Source of the DNA: Panorpa germanica
Taxonomy: Eukaryota; Arthropoda; Insecta; Mecoptera; Panorpidae
Direction of reading: 5' to 3'
Assembly: GCA_963678705.1 (NCBI GenBank)
Contig: OY783220.1
Location: forward strand, 6,345,001 to 6,409,000
DNA: 64,000 nt
Position 1 is the stretch's first letter. Every line of letters starts with the position of its first letter. The notes under the pieces are model-generated. The model saw only the letters and a program-made list of their open reading frames with translations, ran no database searches and had not been told where the DNA came from. The position numbers and the translations under genes were made by a program. Below are positions 1-12,022 of the stretch, piece by piece.

Positions 1-140
1 CTGGATTTCCTTGTTATCAAGTTATTTTGGTTATGTACATACATAATCGTAAATTTATTGGGTTATGGTATAGACCACATGTACAACAAGTCGTGGGTGA
101 TACTCAGCATCTTATATAGGCCAACGTTAAAAAAATGTAA
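1..140 (+). mobile_element. SINE 3' part (same family as 10111-10381)
   Basis: It shares TACATAATCGTA, GTGGTATAG/GTGGTGTAG, a TCGTGGGTGATACTCAGCAT-like block and the tail AGGCCAACGTTAAAAAAA with the fuller copy. The tRNA-like head would lie beyond the window edge. Confidence 0.65.
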
Positions 141-854
141 TTAGAATAAATTTGATGGGTAATTTTTAACCATCACTTTGTTTTACCAACTGTTTTGTAA
201 ACAATTTATAATTTAAAGTGTGATAGTAGCTTTATGAACCCTAAAAGGGTAACAATCGTTAGTCTCGTGTTCAACGTTTAGCTCAGTCATCCGTGTGTTA
301 ACTGGAGCTGCTGCTGGAGGTGCAACCTCGTGTACGACATAGATATCAGAGATCTTTCATGCGTGGAGAAGGGGCGCGTGCCAGGACGGAGCACCGAGCA
401 CCGGGTGTTGAGTGGCGAGTGCCGAGTGCCCTGGCTGTCTTCTGAGTAATGTTCTACATGAGTAATTATCCAAAAGAGTAAAAATATACAGACGTGCTAA
501 AAGTACCTGGATAATTATTAACGAAAACTGTATAAATAAGAACAAAAATAACAAGAGCAGCGATTTGAATATTTTCGCTCAAAGGGAAATGATAATTTAT
601 GTCTGATTTCCGAGTAGGTTGTTCTAACCTGGATTGAGCATTATTAGAATTGATGATAGGTTTATACAGCACTATACCAAAGATTGGCTAACTTTTTAGA
701 GTACCATTAAATTAAATGTGTTTTGTCCCAATGACTTTGCCCCAAAACACAAATCATTTAGTAATTTAGTTCCAGAAAATGAAAATATTGTACATGCCAG
801 GGTAGATTACTAATTCAGTAACCTTTTCTTAAAGAGCGCTTGATTTTTTTTCAT
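141..854. other. no gene seen
   Basis: AT-rich except for a GC-rich patch at 300-440 with short repeats of GAGCACC and GAGTGCC. No supported coding sequence. Confidence 0.5.
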
Positions 855-1130
855 TAAGATAAATACATTAAGTCCAGTGTCTTAGGGCCCTTAAAATAGG
901 CGTTTGTTTCAGTGATTTCAGCCATGAACTCTTTGTTAGACCCAAATCTTTTATCGTACAGCCATTTCTTCAGGTTTGGAAACATGAAATAGTCGCAGGG
1001 GGCTAGATTTGGAGAATATGCTAGAAGGGGTAGCTGTTCATATCCCAATTTATGGATTATTGTCATGTTGACTACATATTCAATCGCAACCGCAGCATCC
1101 ATCGCGCGGATAGCTGCTTTCAATCGCTGT
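855..1130 (-). pseudogene. mariner transposase C-terminal fragment
   Basis: The minus-strand frame contains HKLGYEQLPLLAYSPNLAPCDY, then FPNLKKWLYDKRFGSN and ETNAYF, the region around the third catalytic aspartate of mariner transposases (YSPDLAPCDYFLFP). The upstream catalytic residues and both TIRs are absent. Confidence 0.8.
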
Positions 1131-2129
1131 CAAACACTAATCAAATGGGGCAGGTTGCTAAAATTTGACACTAGTCTATTACTAGATGCCAGTTGGTTTT
1201 TGTTCATCCTTCTATATTGCACAATATTAGAGTATAACGAACACTGGAAACACATCTCTAATTAACGAATTTGCTAGAGTTAAAGATAGAAGGGTAAAAT
1301 TGTAGTTGATAATTAATATTATTATTTTAAATTAGTTTATATTTTGGAAATAAGAGTGACTATTGCAAAAATTGTATTCGTACATTTTGTACATCTCTTT
1401 TAAATCACAAACAGGGCTGTTTTTAAAATCGGTGTGCTCCTAGGTACAAATTGCGATGCATTACCCCCCCCCCCCCCTATTTTGTTCCTTAAAATCTCCA
1501 CGAGAACAAATTTTAAAGTGTTACCAAAAAATTACCTAGAAAAGAAGGTCCTTGCACCACATTGAAAAAATGTACAACACGGGCCTCGTTTATATTTTCA
1601 AAAAATAAAATAGAACTTTTTATCTTAAAAGAAAACAAATTGACAGTTATACTGCTATTATCTAAACGTGCCTAACAGTAACAGTAAGATATGACTTTAC
1701 AACGATTTAAAAAGATGACAAAACAGCAGATTGCATAGCCATGACCAACTGTTGTTTCAAAACTAAATATAATAACTCAGGGTGTAAAAATATCCGTTTT
1801 ACTATTTGATAGAATTAAACAAGGATGATCATGATCCTGAATCCCGATGATTCAAAACAACGGAACGGGGTCCAATCCCCTCGATCTGTTACTGTTCTGC
1901 TGCATTGAATAACGGCGGTGGGATGAAATTGAATCTGAAAAAAAAAATCTTTTAAAAGGTAATTTAACAACTTTGCAATACACCAAATGGTATAAATATC
2001 TCATAACTGTTTCGAGTGAAGGATGGTTCACAATTTGTTATTTGTTTGTTACATAAAAATGTGAATTAGTCATTTTTGTTACAAATCTTACTATTATAAT
2101 GTTCGTAATGTTCCAATTTAACATGGAAA
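1131..2129. other. no gene seen; probable old repeats
   Basis: Holds the poly-C run and unmatched AT-rich sequence. Nothing coding. Confidence 0.5.
1464..1477. repeat. poly-C run of 14
   Basis: Fourteen consecutive C in an otherwise AT-rich stretch. The length may be unreliable in sequencing. Confidence 0.9.
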
Positions 2130-4723
2130 ACTCATAAGAACTCATAGATATTTATATATATATATATATATATTTCCGGTAACAAAATCTGTATGGTATC
2201 TTCTAAACGGCGCCTACAAAGTTTTTTAAATTTTGATTTTATGTAAAGGACGAATTTCTAAGACTTTCTACGTCCCTGAATTTTTCCCTGAATTTCCCTG
2301 GAAAAAATTATTCTGGAAAAACTGGAAAATTTGAAAAAATACTTTTGCAAATATCTGACGAACTAGAAAAGATAGGAAACTGAAATTTGGTATGTGTATT
2401 GATATCATAATTGTGCACATTTGCCTATAGTTGGACATTTAAAATTTAAGTTCAGTAGCGGCGCGAATTTCCGGGGGCAATGTTAGAATAGAGTTAGGTC
2501 GTTCAAATTTAATATGTAGGCTCGCTCTAGAGTGTTATTAATGAAAAAAAATAAAGAGCCCCAAATTTCCAGTGGCGGCGGGAGTTGAGTTAGTAAAAGC
2601 CAGAAATATTGAAAAAGTAGTATTAAAACTTAGGGCATGTATTGAGACACTAATTGCGAATGTTGCCAATAATTGGATTACCAAAATATTAATTCAGTAG
2701 CGGCGTGATTTTTTGGGGGCAATGTTGCAACAGAGCTAGAACGTTGATATTTGGAACGTGGGCTCTATGTAGAGTGTCATTAAAGACAAACTATAGAAAA
2801 CTGCAACTTTCCAGAGGCGGCGGGCGCTGTGGGCCAAAAACCAGAAATATGAAATATATAGAAATAAAAGGCTATAGTTTAGATTATATGTTCTTAGATA
2901 TAAATAAAATAGATCCCTGTGTTAAAATTTGACAAACTTGTTCAGTAGCGCAGGTATGTGGGGGGGTAATAATGCTAAAATATAAATACAAAGCTAAAAT
3001 TTAGTATGCAGATATAGATTGCCAAATTAATAACGAAAATATAAAAAAAAATCCTTTTCTTAAGTGTAACACTAGAGTGGGGAGTGATAAACCGAGTATA
3101 AGAACAAAATAGAGGTACAACGATGATATTTTGCATGTAGAATATTAAATAGAAGCACAATAGTTCTCTATAAGTTAGATAGTCAAATTACATTCAATAG
3201 TAGAATTGAATTGATTTTTGGTGCGTTCGTTGTGCTGTGAAATCGAACAGGAGTGAGAGGTATAGGGGGGAAATAGTTAACAGCCCCAAATATCAAATTA
3301 AAAAAATAGAAACTACGCATGTGCATATTTGCGAAAAATAAGTTTAACCTTAGTAGCGGCGTGAAATTGGGGAAGTGGGGGCGGGAAAGGCTTTGCCAAA
3401 GAGCTCAATTTTAAATTTCGATCATTTATAAAAGTAGATAGTAGTAATAAAGGTTATAAAAGTAGAGAGAATTGTTATGAGCAAAATAGATTGTTATGCC
3501 TAAAATTTGTCAATTTTATTTCAGGAGCGGGAATTAATGGGGAGGACAATATTATATCGTAAATATAAATACAAAAATTAGAACGTAAGATTACAGTGCA
3601 GTTTTAATTATGTAAATGAATTGCTGTAATATTGAATTGGTAGTGCCTGATTGGAGGAGAGGGTGGCGCCGGGGTTCAGGACACCAAGTAACGGTGGTCT
3701 TAGAAGAAGTAGCGATAGATTATAATGGCTCTGGAAGATAACCGTGTTGTAGAATATGTGCTTTGGTGCTGGAAATGTGGGCGGCGGTTCAGGGGATTAA
3801 ATTGAAAGTACAATAACGGGAAGGATAAGGGCTAGAGATGAGATGATTAGGAGCGAACCGCTAGGCTTTCTTAAAAACATAAATTAATTGATGTAATTAG
3901 TAGGTTTACATTGAAATGAGTGAAAATTAATTTTATCAAGCATTTATCTTATCGAATAATTATTAAAAAATAATATACTTCTAAGGATGAAATTTAGTGT
4001 GTAGGTTGCCAGTAAAGTATTAATTATGAAAACTAATTGTTAAGAGTATTAGTACGCAGGAGGTAAAAGCGCAAGATTGTTTAATGATTGCGGTAAAAGG
4101 GGCGATAGAACAGTGCCGTTATGTGCGATGATTCTTAGGTTGGCTGTGGTGTTGCAAGTGGGCGCATTGTGGCAGAGGTGCAGAGGAATACAATTGAAAG
4201 TGCAAGAACGATACAGAGCATGGAGCCAAGAGGTGATGATTAGTATTACGGGGCGGGGCAGTGGACATTTTTCAATATTTTTATTAGGGTAAATAATAAT
4301 TTTACACAGAGAGGAGGAAACGAAGGATTATTTAATTATAGTGCTAAAGCGGGTGCGCTGTGAATGTACTCTAAGGACCGACGATGCTCAGGAAAGATGC
4401 GATACAGAGTGCTGAAGGAAAAAGGCGCTCCATGGCGGAAGTTTAGAGGAATCAAATTAAAAGTTCGGAAATGTAAGAGAGCATGGAGCCAAAAGGTCAT
4501 GATTGCGGCTTATGGGCGGGGGCACTGGAGACTGGTCAATACAGTGCTTTATTACTGTAAATGAAAGAATTATAACAAAATAAAAAAAAAAAGTTTAAAA
4601 AAGGATATATTATAACGAAAATTACTTAAAAATAATATTTTGCATTATTTTCAATTTAGCAAATAAATTTATTTATTCACAAATATTAAATACACGTCGC
4701 TTTGCGACGGGGCGAAGCGCTAG
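2130..4723 (+). mobile_element. Helitron-like unit 1 of a head-to-tail array, with internal repeats
   Basis: The 3' end is canonical for a Helitron: the hairpin CGTCGC-TTT-GCGACG at 4695-4709, then ten bases, then CTAG at 4720-4723, next to T. The 5' part (2188-2400) shares text with units 2 and 3 (GTATGGTATCT..., CCCTGAATTT, GGAAAAACTGGAAAA). The middle is longer than in those units and holds recurring blocks around 2453, 2695, 2942, 3352 and 3522 (CAGTAGCGGCG...), and a second set near 3770, 4140 and 4400. The 5' limit is not exact. No Rep/helicase coding sequence is seen, so it is non-autonomous. Confidence 0.6.
2153..2173. repeat. (TA)n microsatellite
   Basis: About ten TA units lie near the inferred 5' end of Helitron-like unit 1. 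Confidence 0.9.
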
Positions 4724-5509
4724 TCCTATATTATAATGTCCGAGGTGTATGTTTGTTTTCTTATATGTTTATATGTTTACGCGATTCGTATGGTAGCTCG
4801 AAAACGGCTCCATGGAAGTTTTTAAAAATTTCCTATTTCGTAGAGAAAAAAATTCTAAGACTTTTGGCGTCCCCGAATTTTCCCCTGAATTTCCTGGAAA
4901 CCCGTAATTTTGGAAAAACTGGAAAAAAAGTGATCCCTTTTTTGCTGTATTACTTTCAAGTCGTAAAAGATAGAAAGTTGAAATTTTGCATGTGTATTAA
5001 GCTGTTTAATGCTGACATTTCTCAAAAATTAGAATTTCAAAAATAGAAAAAGGGGGGGTTGAAGAAATTCGGGGGCCCGGTAGGGAACTTTGGAGAAAGT
5101 TCATATTCTGGATTGTAGAATAATTAAGTATATTATTAATAAAAAAAAATTCAAAATTTCAAAATTTTATTTGGGGGCACGGGGGCAGTATTTTCCGAGA
5201 GTAAAAATTGTGCTAGAAAGTTGAAATTTTGTATATAGGCTAACCTTGGTAACTTATTTACGAATCGAAAAAAAAAATCCCAAATTTTGAAAAAAAGTTG
5301 GTCAAATAACGCATAAATTGAAAATATTTTTTATTTTGATAAAAAAATAATATTTTTTTAGTCAACTTATATGTGTGTATATGTGCGCGAGTTTATTTAT
5401 TATTTCAATTTAAAAATAGAACAGTTAAATATGAAATTTAATTACAAATTATTTTATTGGATTCAAATGATACACGCCAAAAAGACGTCGCATTGCGAAG
5501 GGGGTAAAC
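4724..5509 (+). mobile_element. Helitron-like unit 2 of a head-to-tail array
   Basis: It starts TCCTATATTATAATGTCC directly after the CTAG of unit 1, with no host DNA between, as expected of a Helitron 5' TC end. It closely matches unit 3 over nearly its whole length. Its own 3' end keeps a decayed hairpin (ACGTCGC-AT-TGCGA, 5484-5498), but the terminal CTAG has become AAAC. It is non-coding; the open frames in it are short and not conserved. Confidence 0.62.
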
Positions 5510-6300
5510 TCAAGTATATTATAAAGTCCCAAGTATATATTTATATTCTTATGTTTATGTGTTTATATGTTTGGTTCGAATTTTGTATGGCATCTCGAAA
5601 ACGGCTCCAGGGAAGTTTTTAAAAATTTCCTATTTCGTAGAGAAAAAAATTCTAAGACTTTTGGCGTCCCCGGATTTTTCCCTGAATTTCCTGGAAACCC
5701 GTCATTTTGGAAAAACTGGAAAAAAAGTGATCCCTTTTTTGCTGTATTACTTTTAATTCGTATAAGATAGAAAGTTGAAATTTTGCATGTGTATTAGGGT
5801 ATTCAATGCTGACACTTCTCAAAAATTAGAATTTCAAAAATTGAAAAAGGGGGGGTTAAAAAAAATTCGGGGGCCCGGTAGGGAACTTTGGAGAAAATTC
5901 ATTTTCTGGATTCTAGAATAATTAAGTATATTATTAATAAAAAAAAAATTCAAAATTTTAAAATTTTATTAGGGGGCACGGGGGCAGTATTTGCCGAGAG
6001 TAAAAATTGTGCTAGAAAGTTGAAATTTTGTATATAGCCTAACCTTGGCAACTTATTTACGAATCGAAAAAGAAATCCCAAATTTTGAAAAAAAGTTGTC
6101 GCATAAATTCAAAATATTTTTTATTTTGATATAAAAAATGTATTTTCTTAGTCAGTTTGTATGAAAAATTAATTGTTATTAAATGTTAAATCAATATAGG
6201 ACGAGTTTATTTATTATTTCAATTTAAAAATTAAATTTTGACTTGAAATTCAAGCCACTCACAAAAAACAAACGTCGCTTGCGACGGGGGTAAAAGCTAG
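5510..6300 (+). mobile_element. Helitron-like unit 3 of a head-to-tail array
   Basis: It starts TCAAGTATATTATAAAGTCC and ends with the hairpin GTCGC-TT-GCGAC followed by ...AAAAGCTAG at 6300 and then T. It is about 790 bp and highly similar to unit 2. Its restored-looking CTAG end suggests it was an active terminus when the array formed. Confidence 0.62.
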
Positions 6301-7795
6301 TTTAATTATAAAGTTGCATTACTAATATAACAAATAATGTTTCGTGAGGGAGGGCAGGCGGAGCTACTACCCCGTGGCTTTCACAATAGAGATAAAAGCA
6401 ATACATTTTGAAAGACTTGACGGAAAAAAATTGCACCTTTTATTCGGAAAATCATTAGGGGCCTTCGCTCCTTCGTTGCCCCAGGGCCTCCACATCTCTA
6501 AATTCGGCCCTGTAGAAAACAATATATTGTTACTGTATATTTTAAGGTCCTTATTACTTGTTTTATATTTAACATTTACTAATTTTTTTATTGGTCTGAT
6601 ACACCTCTAACTTTGATTCACTGGAAGTTCAACAAATTTATGAACTTCGTCTTCAATTCTATAAAACTGTTTTACATGTTGATAAAGTTGACTATCAGAA
6701 ACCTCAACTGCTCAATTTATGTATTATTAAGTTCGACATTTGGGCGATAAACAAAAAAAGAGTATCCGTTTCGAAGGCATTTCGGATCAAAAACGGTGTC
6801 GAAAGTTTCAGAAGCAAAATGCATTACCCTACCCCATAAACTTAAGCTTTAAAATACGAAATTTCTTTTCCTGAACGTACTTAAGTATATTTTCTACCTG
6901 CGGCTTAGAACGTCCTTCGTAAAATCTTACTCAAATTGTAATCAGGCTATTCGATAATACTACAATACGAAAAAATGTTTATAGGAAGACAATAGTAACT
7001 ATATAAAAAATAATTAGTTCTTAAACGAGGTGCCCTTTTTCCCATCTATGAATAAACAAATCTGTTTGCCAAAATTGAATACGCGAAATGAGTATTATTT
7101 ACAATACAGAATTAACCTTCTTGTAGACTTAATTAGAAAAAGAAAATAATTCCGTCAGAATCAATTGTATACGATCAGATTGGTAATTTTCTCTGTTGGT
7201 TAATCCGGCCTAGACGTAAGTAATGAATGACACCTTAGGTCTAATAGGTAGATAAATTAGTTTCTCTTAAATATTTTTAGGCATAATAGTCAATTCTTTT
7301 ATTGTAATTGTGAACTCTACTTTCTGGCACACGACTTCTTTTACTTTCTTTTTGTGGCAACAGTTGCTGTTTTGCCGCTACTCCTGGGACGTGGTTCGTT
7401 GGACGTGGGTGTACTTGCACTCGCACTCGCACCAGAAGGAATTGTAACCAACTGAACCCCAGGCCACGAGGACTCCATATGGCAATATAATATAGACAGC
7501 AGTTAACACTCCCGATCGAATAAATACTCAAATATTAAAATTTGTAATAATTTGATAGAACGAATTAAATTTAATGAAGTTACATTTTATAAATATTGAA
7601 ACCTAATAACATTATTAAATCTTAGTAGTTTTGTAAATTTAAATATTCAATGTCACATTTAAGGCCCGTTCTTTCGTTCAAAAGTTGAAGATTATATTTT
7701 AGCTTTAGCGTAGTTTTCATCAGAGGAAAAATTAGTTTCCTTAATATTTTCCACAAATACATGTCAAAGAGTCCCCTGCTCCCTATACAGACTTG
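6301..7795. other. no gene seen
   Basis: A possible hAT-like right end (GGGCCTTCGCTCC...TTCGGCCCTG) lies at 6458-6513. A GC-richer patch at 7315-7480 has open frame on the minus strand but no recognisable domain. Confidence 0.5.
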
Positions 7796-7985
7796 AATGG
7801 GCTTGTGTACTCATTTTTGTGGGCTCGATTGTTTAATTGTTGGTCGAAATAGATCTTAATAAATGTATATTTGCGTTTTTATTTTATTAAATATATAAAT
7901 GTTGACGGAGATATAGCAATTAAAAATTTGAATTGTAGTTTTAGCGCTACAGATGTCGGCCATATTTATGACGTAACATGTCGCA
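7796..7985 (-). repeat. half copy of the AATGGGCTTGTGT TIR element
   Basis: AATGGGCTTGTGTACTCATTTTT and TTGACGGAGATATAGCAATTAAAA, then TAGTTTTAGCGCTA, match the reverse of 15970-16159. Confidence 0.65.
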
Positions 7986-8894
7986 CTATTAAGGGATTAA
8001 TATTCGACTATTAATATTCGAAATACTAAAGAAAACTTACAAAACTTAAAAGAGATTTTAGATGGATCAATCATGAAATGGCAAATCGTCCCAAATACGA
8101 AAGAGGAATAGAACCCACTCTTCACAACCTTAATCCAGACGAAATGTTTGATAGAATGACTCAAGGGGCACTATTACTTCGTTACAATCATTTGTTCAAT
8201 AGAGACATATTATTAAGTATAATAGTTAGTCAGCATTATCTAGTTTGCGCTTTACAAGTTAAAAAACTATAACTTGACTTAATCTCATAAGAATAACTTT
8301 AAATCAACGTGAATATATGAATAATAAATTAAGAATAGTTTTGCCGGGTTTAAACTTCAGGCGAACTTCAAGAGCGCACAAACACGAAGGCATCTAGACA
8401 AGGACAAAACACTCCTTTGTAGTTATCAACTTAAACGCCAGCGTCAGCGCCAATGCCACCCGCGTGCCAGTTATTTTGATCAACTTCTAAACACGGAACG
8501 ACTTTTGAGTTTGTGTATCATAAAGCGGCTTCTAATTTGTTTTGTTTCAAACATAACTATACTGGTCCGGTCACTACTTGAAAGGTAAACTCATATTTAT
8601 TATTTAAACCGTAATTATTGGTTAAGCAAAAGTTATTCTGTTATTGGAAAGTTATGCCTAAATATAATTCAATAGAAAATGAATTATAAATATGAACACA
8701 AAAGTTTGCAGTTGGAGATACAAGAACATCTGATTTTAATGGAACAACTTTCGATGTCTGTTTTAATTAAGTGAAAAATATTTGTTAAAATAAATGCAAA
8801 ATTATGATCATAAAGTATAAAAGACTGGCTCCAAAGGAATTACCATTTAAGATATCTTTTATTAATTAATAAAAGATTATTTAATTATAGAATA
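7986..8894. other. no gene seen
   Basis: AT-rich. A 64-codon plus-strand frame at 8078-8272 matches nothing I recognise. Confidence 0.5.
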
Positions 8895-9170
8895 CAGTGA
8901 GAACTTTAAAATGTTGATTAAAATAAGAGTTAATGACAAGAAGAATGGAACGTTAAGTCAAGAATGGAAATAAGTGAAGGTATCAATTTCTAGACAAGAT
9001 TTACCGGTGGGGCTAAATAGAAGGATGGAAGTAGTAATACTTAGACGTATTATGATAGGTTGTTCTAATCGTGCTCATACATACTTATTTAAAAGAGAAC
9101 CACAACCTTTTTGTGAACAATGTTATAGCCCACTAACTATAAAGCATACTATTATTTAATGCTGCAAGTA
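8895..9170 (+). mobile_element. non-LTR retrotransposon fragment (C-terminal region, I/Jockey-like)
   Basis: The frame at 8974-9159 reads LNRRMEVVILRRIMIGCSNR, then HTYLFKRE, then PFCEQCYSPLTIKHTI. This is the R..EV...R..IG....TH..L......P.C..C..PLT..H pattern after the RNase H/RT part of many insect LINEs. A weaker in-frame run with a stop precedes it from about 8895. Confidence 0.6.
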
Positions 9171-9599
9171 CTCATCGCACAGATAAAACTGTAATAAGAG
9201 AAAATCTGGCAAACCTTATTCACTTTAGTAAATTAATATTCCAAATGTTAATAAAGACATATATTGTTTTTAGTGCTAATAATTATCTAGTTGATGCATT
9301 CAAATAAATATTAAATAAAAAGAGAAAGAATAGTGTAATATTTCTCACTAAAATTATTTATTTACAGTAGATTTCCCATAATGCATTGTCTGCTATAAAG
9401 AGTGTATTGTATCAATACAATGGTCCAAAATTCTTGCGTGAATTTTTACTATTTTTATTTAATGTTTTTGCCATTAAGAATTACACTTTTCCGCCTCAAA
9501 TCATTAGATTACATATTATTGTGCTCAATTACATTTTATTTGTGATCCTTATTCAATCAACCCATTCTCACTCTTCAAAAAAAAAAAAAAAAATAGAAA

Positions 9600-10062
9600 T
9601 AACAACAAAACAGGTAAATTTAAACCCCTACTGCTCTTCTAAACCCTTCTTTCTCTTTTCTTTCTTTTTTTCTCTACCTCCTCCATCCACGTCTTCCCTT
9701 CACTACCACCCTTTAATAACTGCAGAATCTTCTTTTCACTTTATTACTCTTTACTCACATGAATACAAAAATGTGCTCCAGAGTTTCTATCTGTCTTTTG
9801 CATACCCTGCACATTTGTTACTCGCTATTTTTCCAGTATCTCCTGCCTTTCCCAATCTAATAATTACGATTCTTCTTAGTTCCTTGGCTCTTTTTCTCGT
9901 ATGTATTTCGGTATCACTCCCTCCCAAATCCTCTTGTATCTTTCACTACATTATCTCCTTGTCTCAGCCTTACCACCTCTTCTTCTCTCTGCTTCTTCTG
10001 TTGCCATTGCGTTCCTTTCAAAGTACTCCTTTGTCCTTTTCGTTACTCTTCTTAAACTATTA
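9600..10062 (-). mobile_element. decayed 3' copy of the 18.8-kb LINE family
   Basis: The plus strand is pyrimidine-rich, and its reverse aligns with the C-terminal part of the 18975-20213 LINE: shared KEYFERN-like codons (10010-10030), the ATGTGCTCCAGAGTTTC block and the ACCCTTTAATAACTG block. Many stops occur on the coding strand. The long plus-strand frame over this stretch is an antisense artefact. Confidence 0.75.
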
Positions 10063-10110
10063 TTTATTTAATAAAAATGTTTTGCGTTTATACAATTTAA
10101 TATACTCATA

Positions 10111-10381
10111 TGACGACACAGTGGGCGAGAGCATTGATGCTTGACGCCGACTGCTGTGTCTTCGGGTTCGATCCCCGGACCAGATATATATTTTCTGGGT
10201 TTGGTTATTATGAACTTATATTGATTATGGTCATACATAATCGTACAGTTATTAGGCAGTGGTGTAGCCCACATATATGAGGCCACGACACTATAAATAC
10301 TGCCAACATAGAAGGAGGTCGTCGGTGATAGGACTCAGCATCGGAAATAGGCCGACGTTAAATAAAAAAAAATTTAAAAAA
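10111..10381 (+). mobile_element. tRNA-derived SINE with 12-bp target-site duplication
   Basis: The head is tRNA-like, with A-box-like GTGGGCGAGAGC and B-box GGTTCGATCCCC (internal RNA polymerase III promoter motifs). The body follows and the end is AT-rich, GACGTTAAATAAAAAAAA. The direct repeat AATATACTCATA occurs at 10099-10110 and 10382-10393. It is the best copy of the family in the window and sits against the decayed LINE at 9600-10060. Confidence 0.85.
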
Positions 10382-10393
10382 AATATACTCATA

Positions 10394-11589
10394 ATTAAAT
10401 GAATTAATTGATGATGTACAAATAAATTACTGTATTGCATTTATTACGGACATTCTTAGATCTCCTTTAATAGGAAAAACAGTTAAAATCCCTTAATCGT
10501 TCCTCATGTTCATGTCTACACTAATGAATAAATTGATATCGTGTTCAAATCGTCCTGTCGTTAATTATGCATCCAGGAAATTAAATCCAAGTACTTTATG
10601 AAAATATATAATGTTTATTTCATGTATCAGTACTATATACATACAAATATAGTTGACAAAGATAGTTCTAGGTGTAGTGGTTTGTATTCTTATTATTACA
10701 ATACTGTCTGGTGACACGACAAACTGACGTAGAAGGAAAAGCCCAGGTCGCCAGAGGCGGGGTTGTCGCGCAAAACAAAGAGCCACCGAACGGCAATGAG
10801 TGGGAAGATCAGAAATCACAAAAGGGACACAAATTGAACCCTTTTACATGGGAAAACGGATATACAACACAATATAAAAGCTGTCTTTTATTATTTATAT
10901 TTACTTTGTTTAAATATTCAATTGTTACAGCTGTCTCATTGTAATCCATTCACCGTTGTCCTACAATCTGCTTCTGTACCGTGTTCTGTCCGTTGCAACA
11001 ACCACTTCAAACAATATCTTCATTTATATTTTATTCATACCACTTGATTGTACGTATTGCTGCTACTGAGATTCCACAATGTGTAATAACTGAGGTCAAG
11101 TACTTTGTGATTTGTCCGGTTCTATGGACATGTCCCTCTTTGTTGGATTATAGGCTTTGGACACAAGCACTTGACGATCTAGTAAACCGGAAGGTAATAA
11201 CACACCTTCAATTGAATTTTAGAACTTCTTAATACAGACATTTAAAAACAATTTGGAAAGTGCACAAAAATAGAAACTTTGATTAAAAATAAAACAGATA
11301 GTTTTGTATTTATTAATTTAATGTATTTTGCGCTATACTTTACATTCTTTCAAAGAGGTAGGATTATTTAGAGGGTATATTATTTTATTATTCATAAATG
11401 TTCTCTGAATAATGTTGTCAATATTTTGAACAGTGTGATGTTACTTTCAATCATTGCTTTGAAAAAAAGAAACAGGCGTAGATTTTGGGACAACTGATAT
11501 AATACGAGACTCTTTGAATTTCCCGCGTAGCTCTCGTCAACTGCCATCTATTAATAGACTACTGTCAAATTTTGAGCAAGTTTTGTCAT
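10394..11589. other. no gene seen
   Basis: A purine-rich, GC-richer patch at 10715-10860 precedes TATAAAAGCTG at 10874. This could be a promoter-like or LTR-like piece, but no partner is found. Confidence 0.45.
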
Positions 11590-12022
11590 TTAATTAGTAT
11601 TTGAAAGCTATTGAAAGCAGACAAGCAGCTGTTGAAATCAGCTATTCGCGTGATGGATGCAACAATTGCGATTGAGTTTGTAGTCACCATGACAAAAATT
11701 CATAAATTAGGCTACGAACTGGTACCCCATCCAGCATAATCTCTAGATTTATCCCCTCTGCTACTATTTCCTGTTTCGAAACCTGAAGAAATGGCTGAGC
11801 AGTAAGAGATGCAGGTCTAACAAAGAGGTCATCACTGAAATCACTGAAACAAACGCCTATTTTGAGGACCTTGAAAATTGGAAAAACGCTGAATTAAATG
11901 TATCGAGCTTAAAGGAGATTATGTTGAAAAATAGCGCTTTTTGCAGAGGAAAATATCTTTTTTTGGGAAATAAAGCACTTTTTCAAAAAAAACTCACTGT
12001 TTTATCAAACTACCCTCGTATA
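11590..12022 (+). pseudogene. mariner transposase fragment with 3' end
   Basis: Same subfamily as the 855-1130 piece: AIRVMDATIAIEFVV, HKLGYELVPHPA, then frameshifted remains of the YSPDLAPCDY block, ETNAYF-like codons, and an end like KCIELKGDY. It has several stops. The 3' terminus may be AAACTCACTG...TACCCTCGTATA near 12018; no matching 5' TIR was found. Confidence 0.7.

Noticed and set aside
4691-6300. CRISPR-like or protein-coding tandem array
   Set aside because: The repeat unit is about 790 bp with Helitron ends, and there are no short repeats with unique spacers.
9386-10144. 252-codon plus-strand open frame, very rich in Ser, Leu and Phe
   Set aside because: It is the antisense of a decayed LINE whose coding strand is purine-rich. 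The frame has no domain and is explained by base composition.
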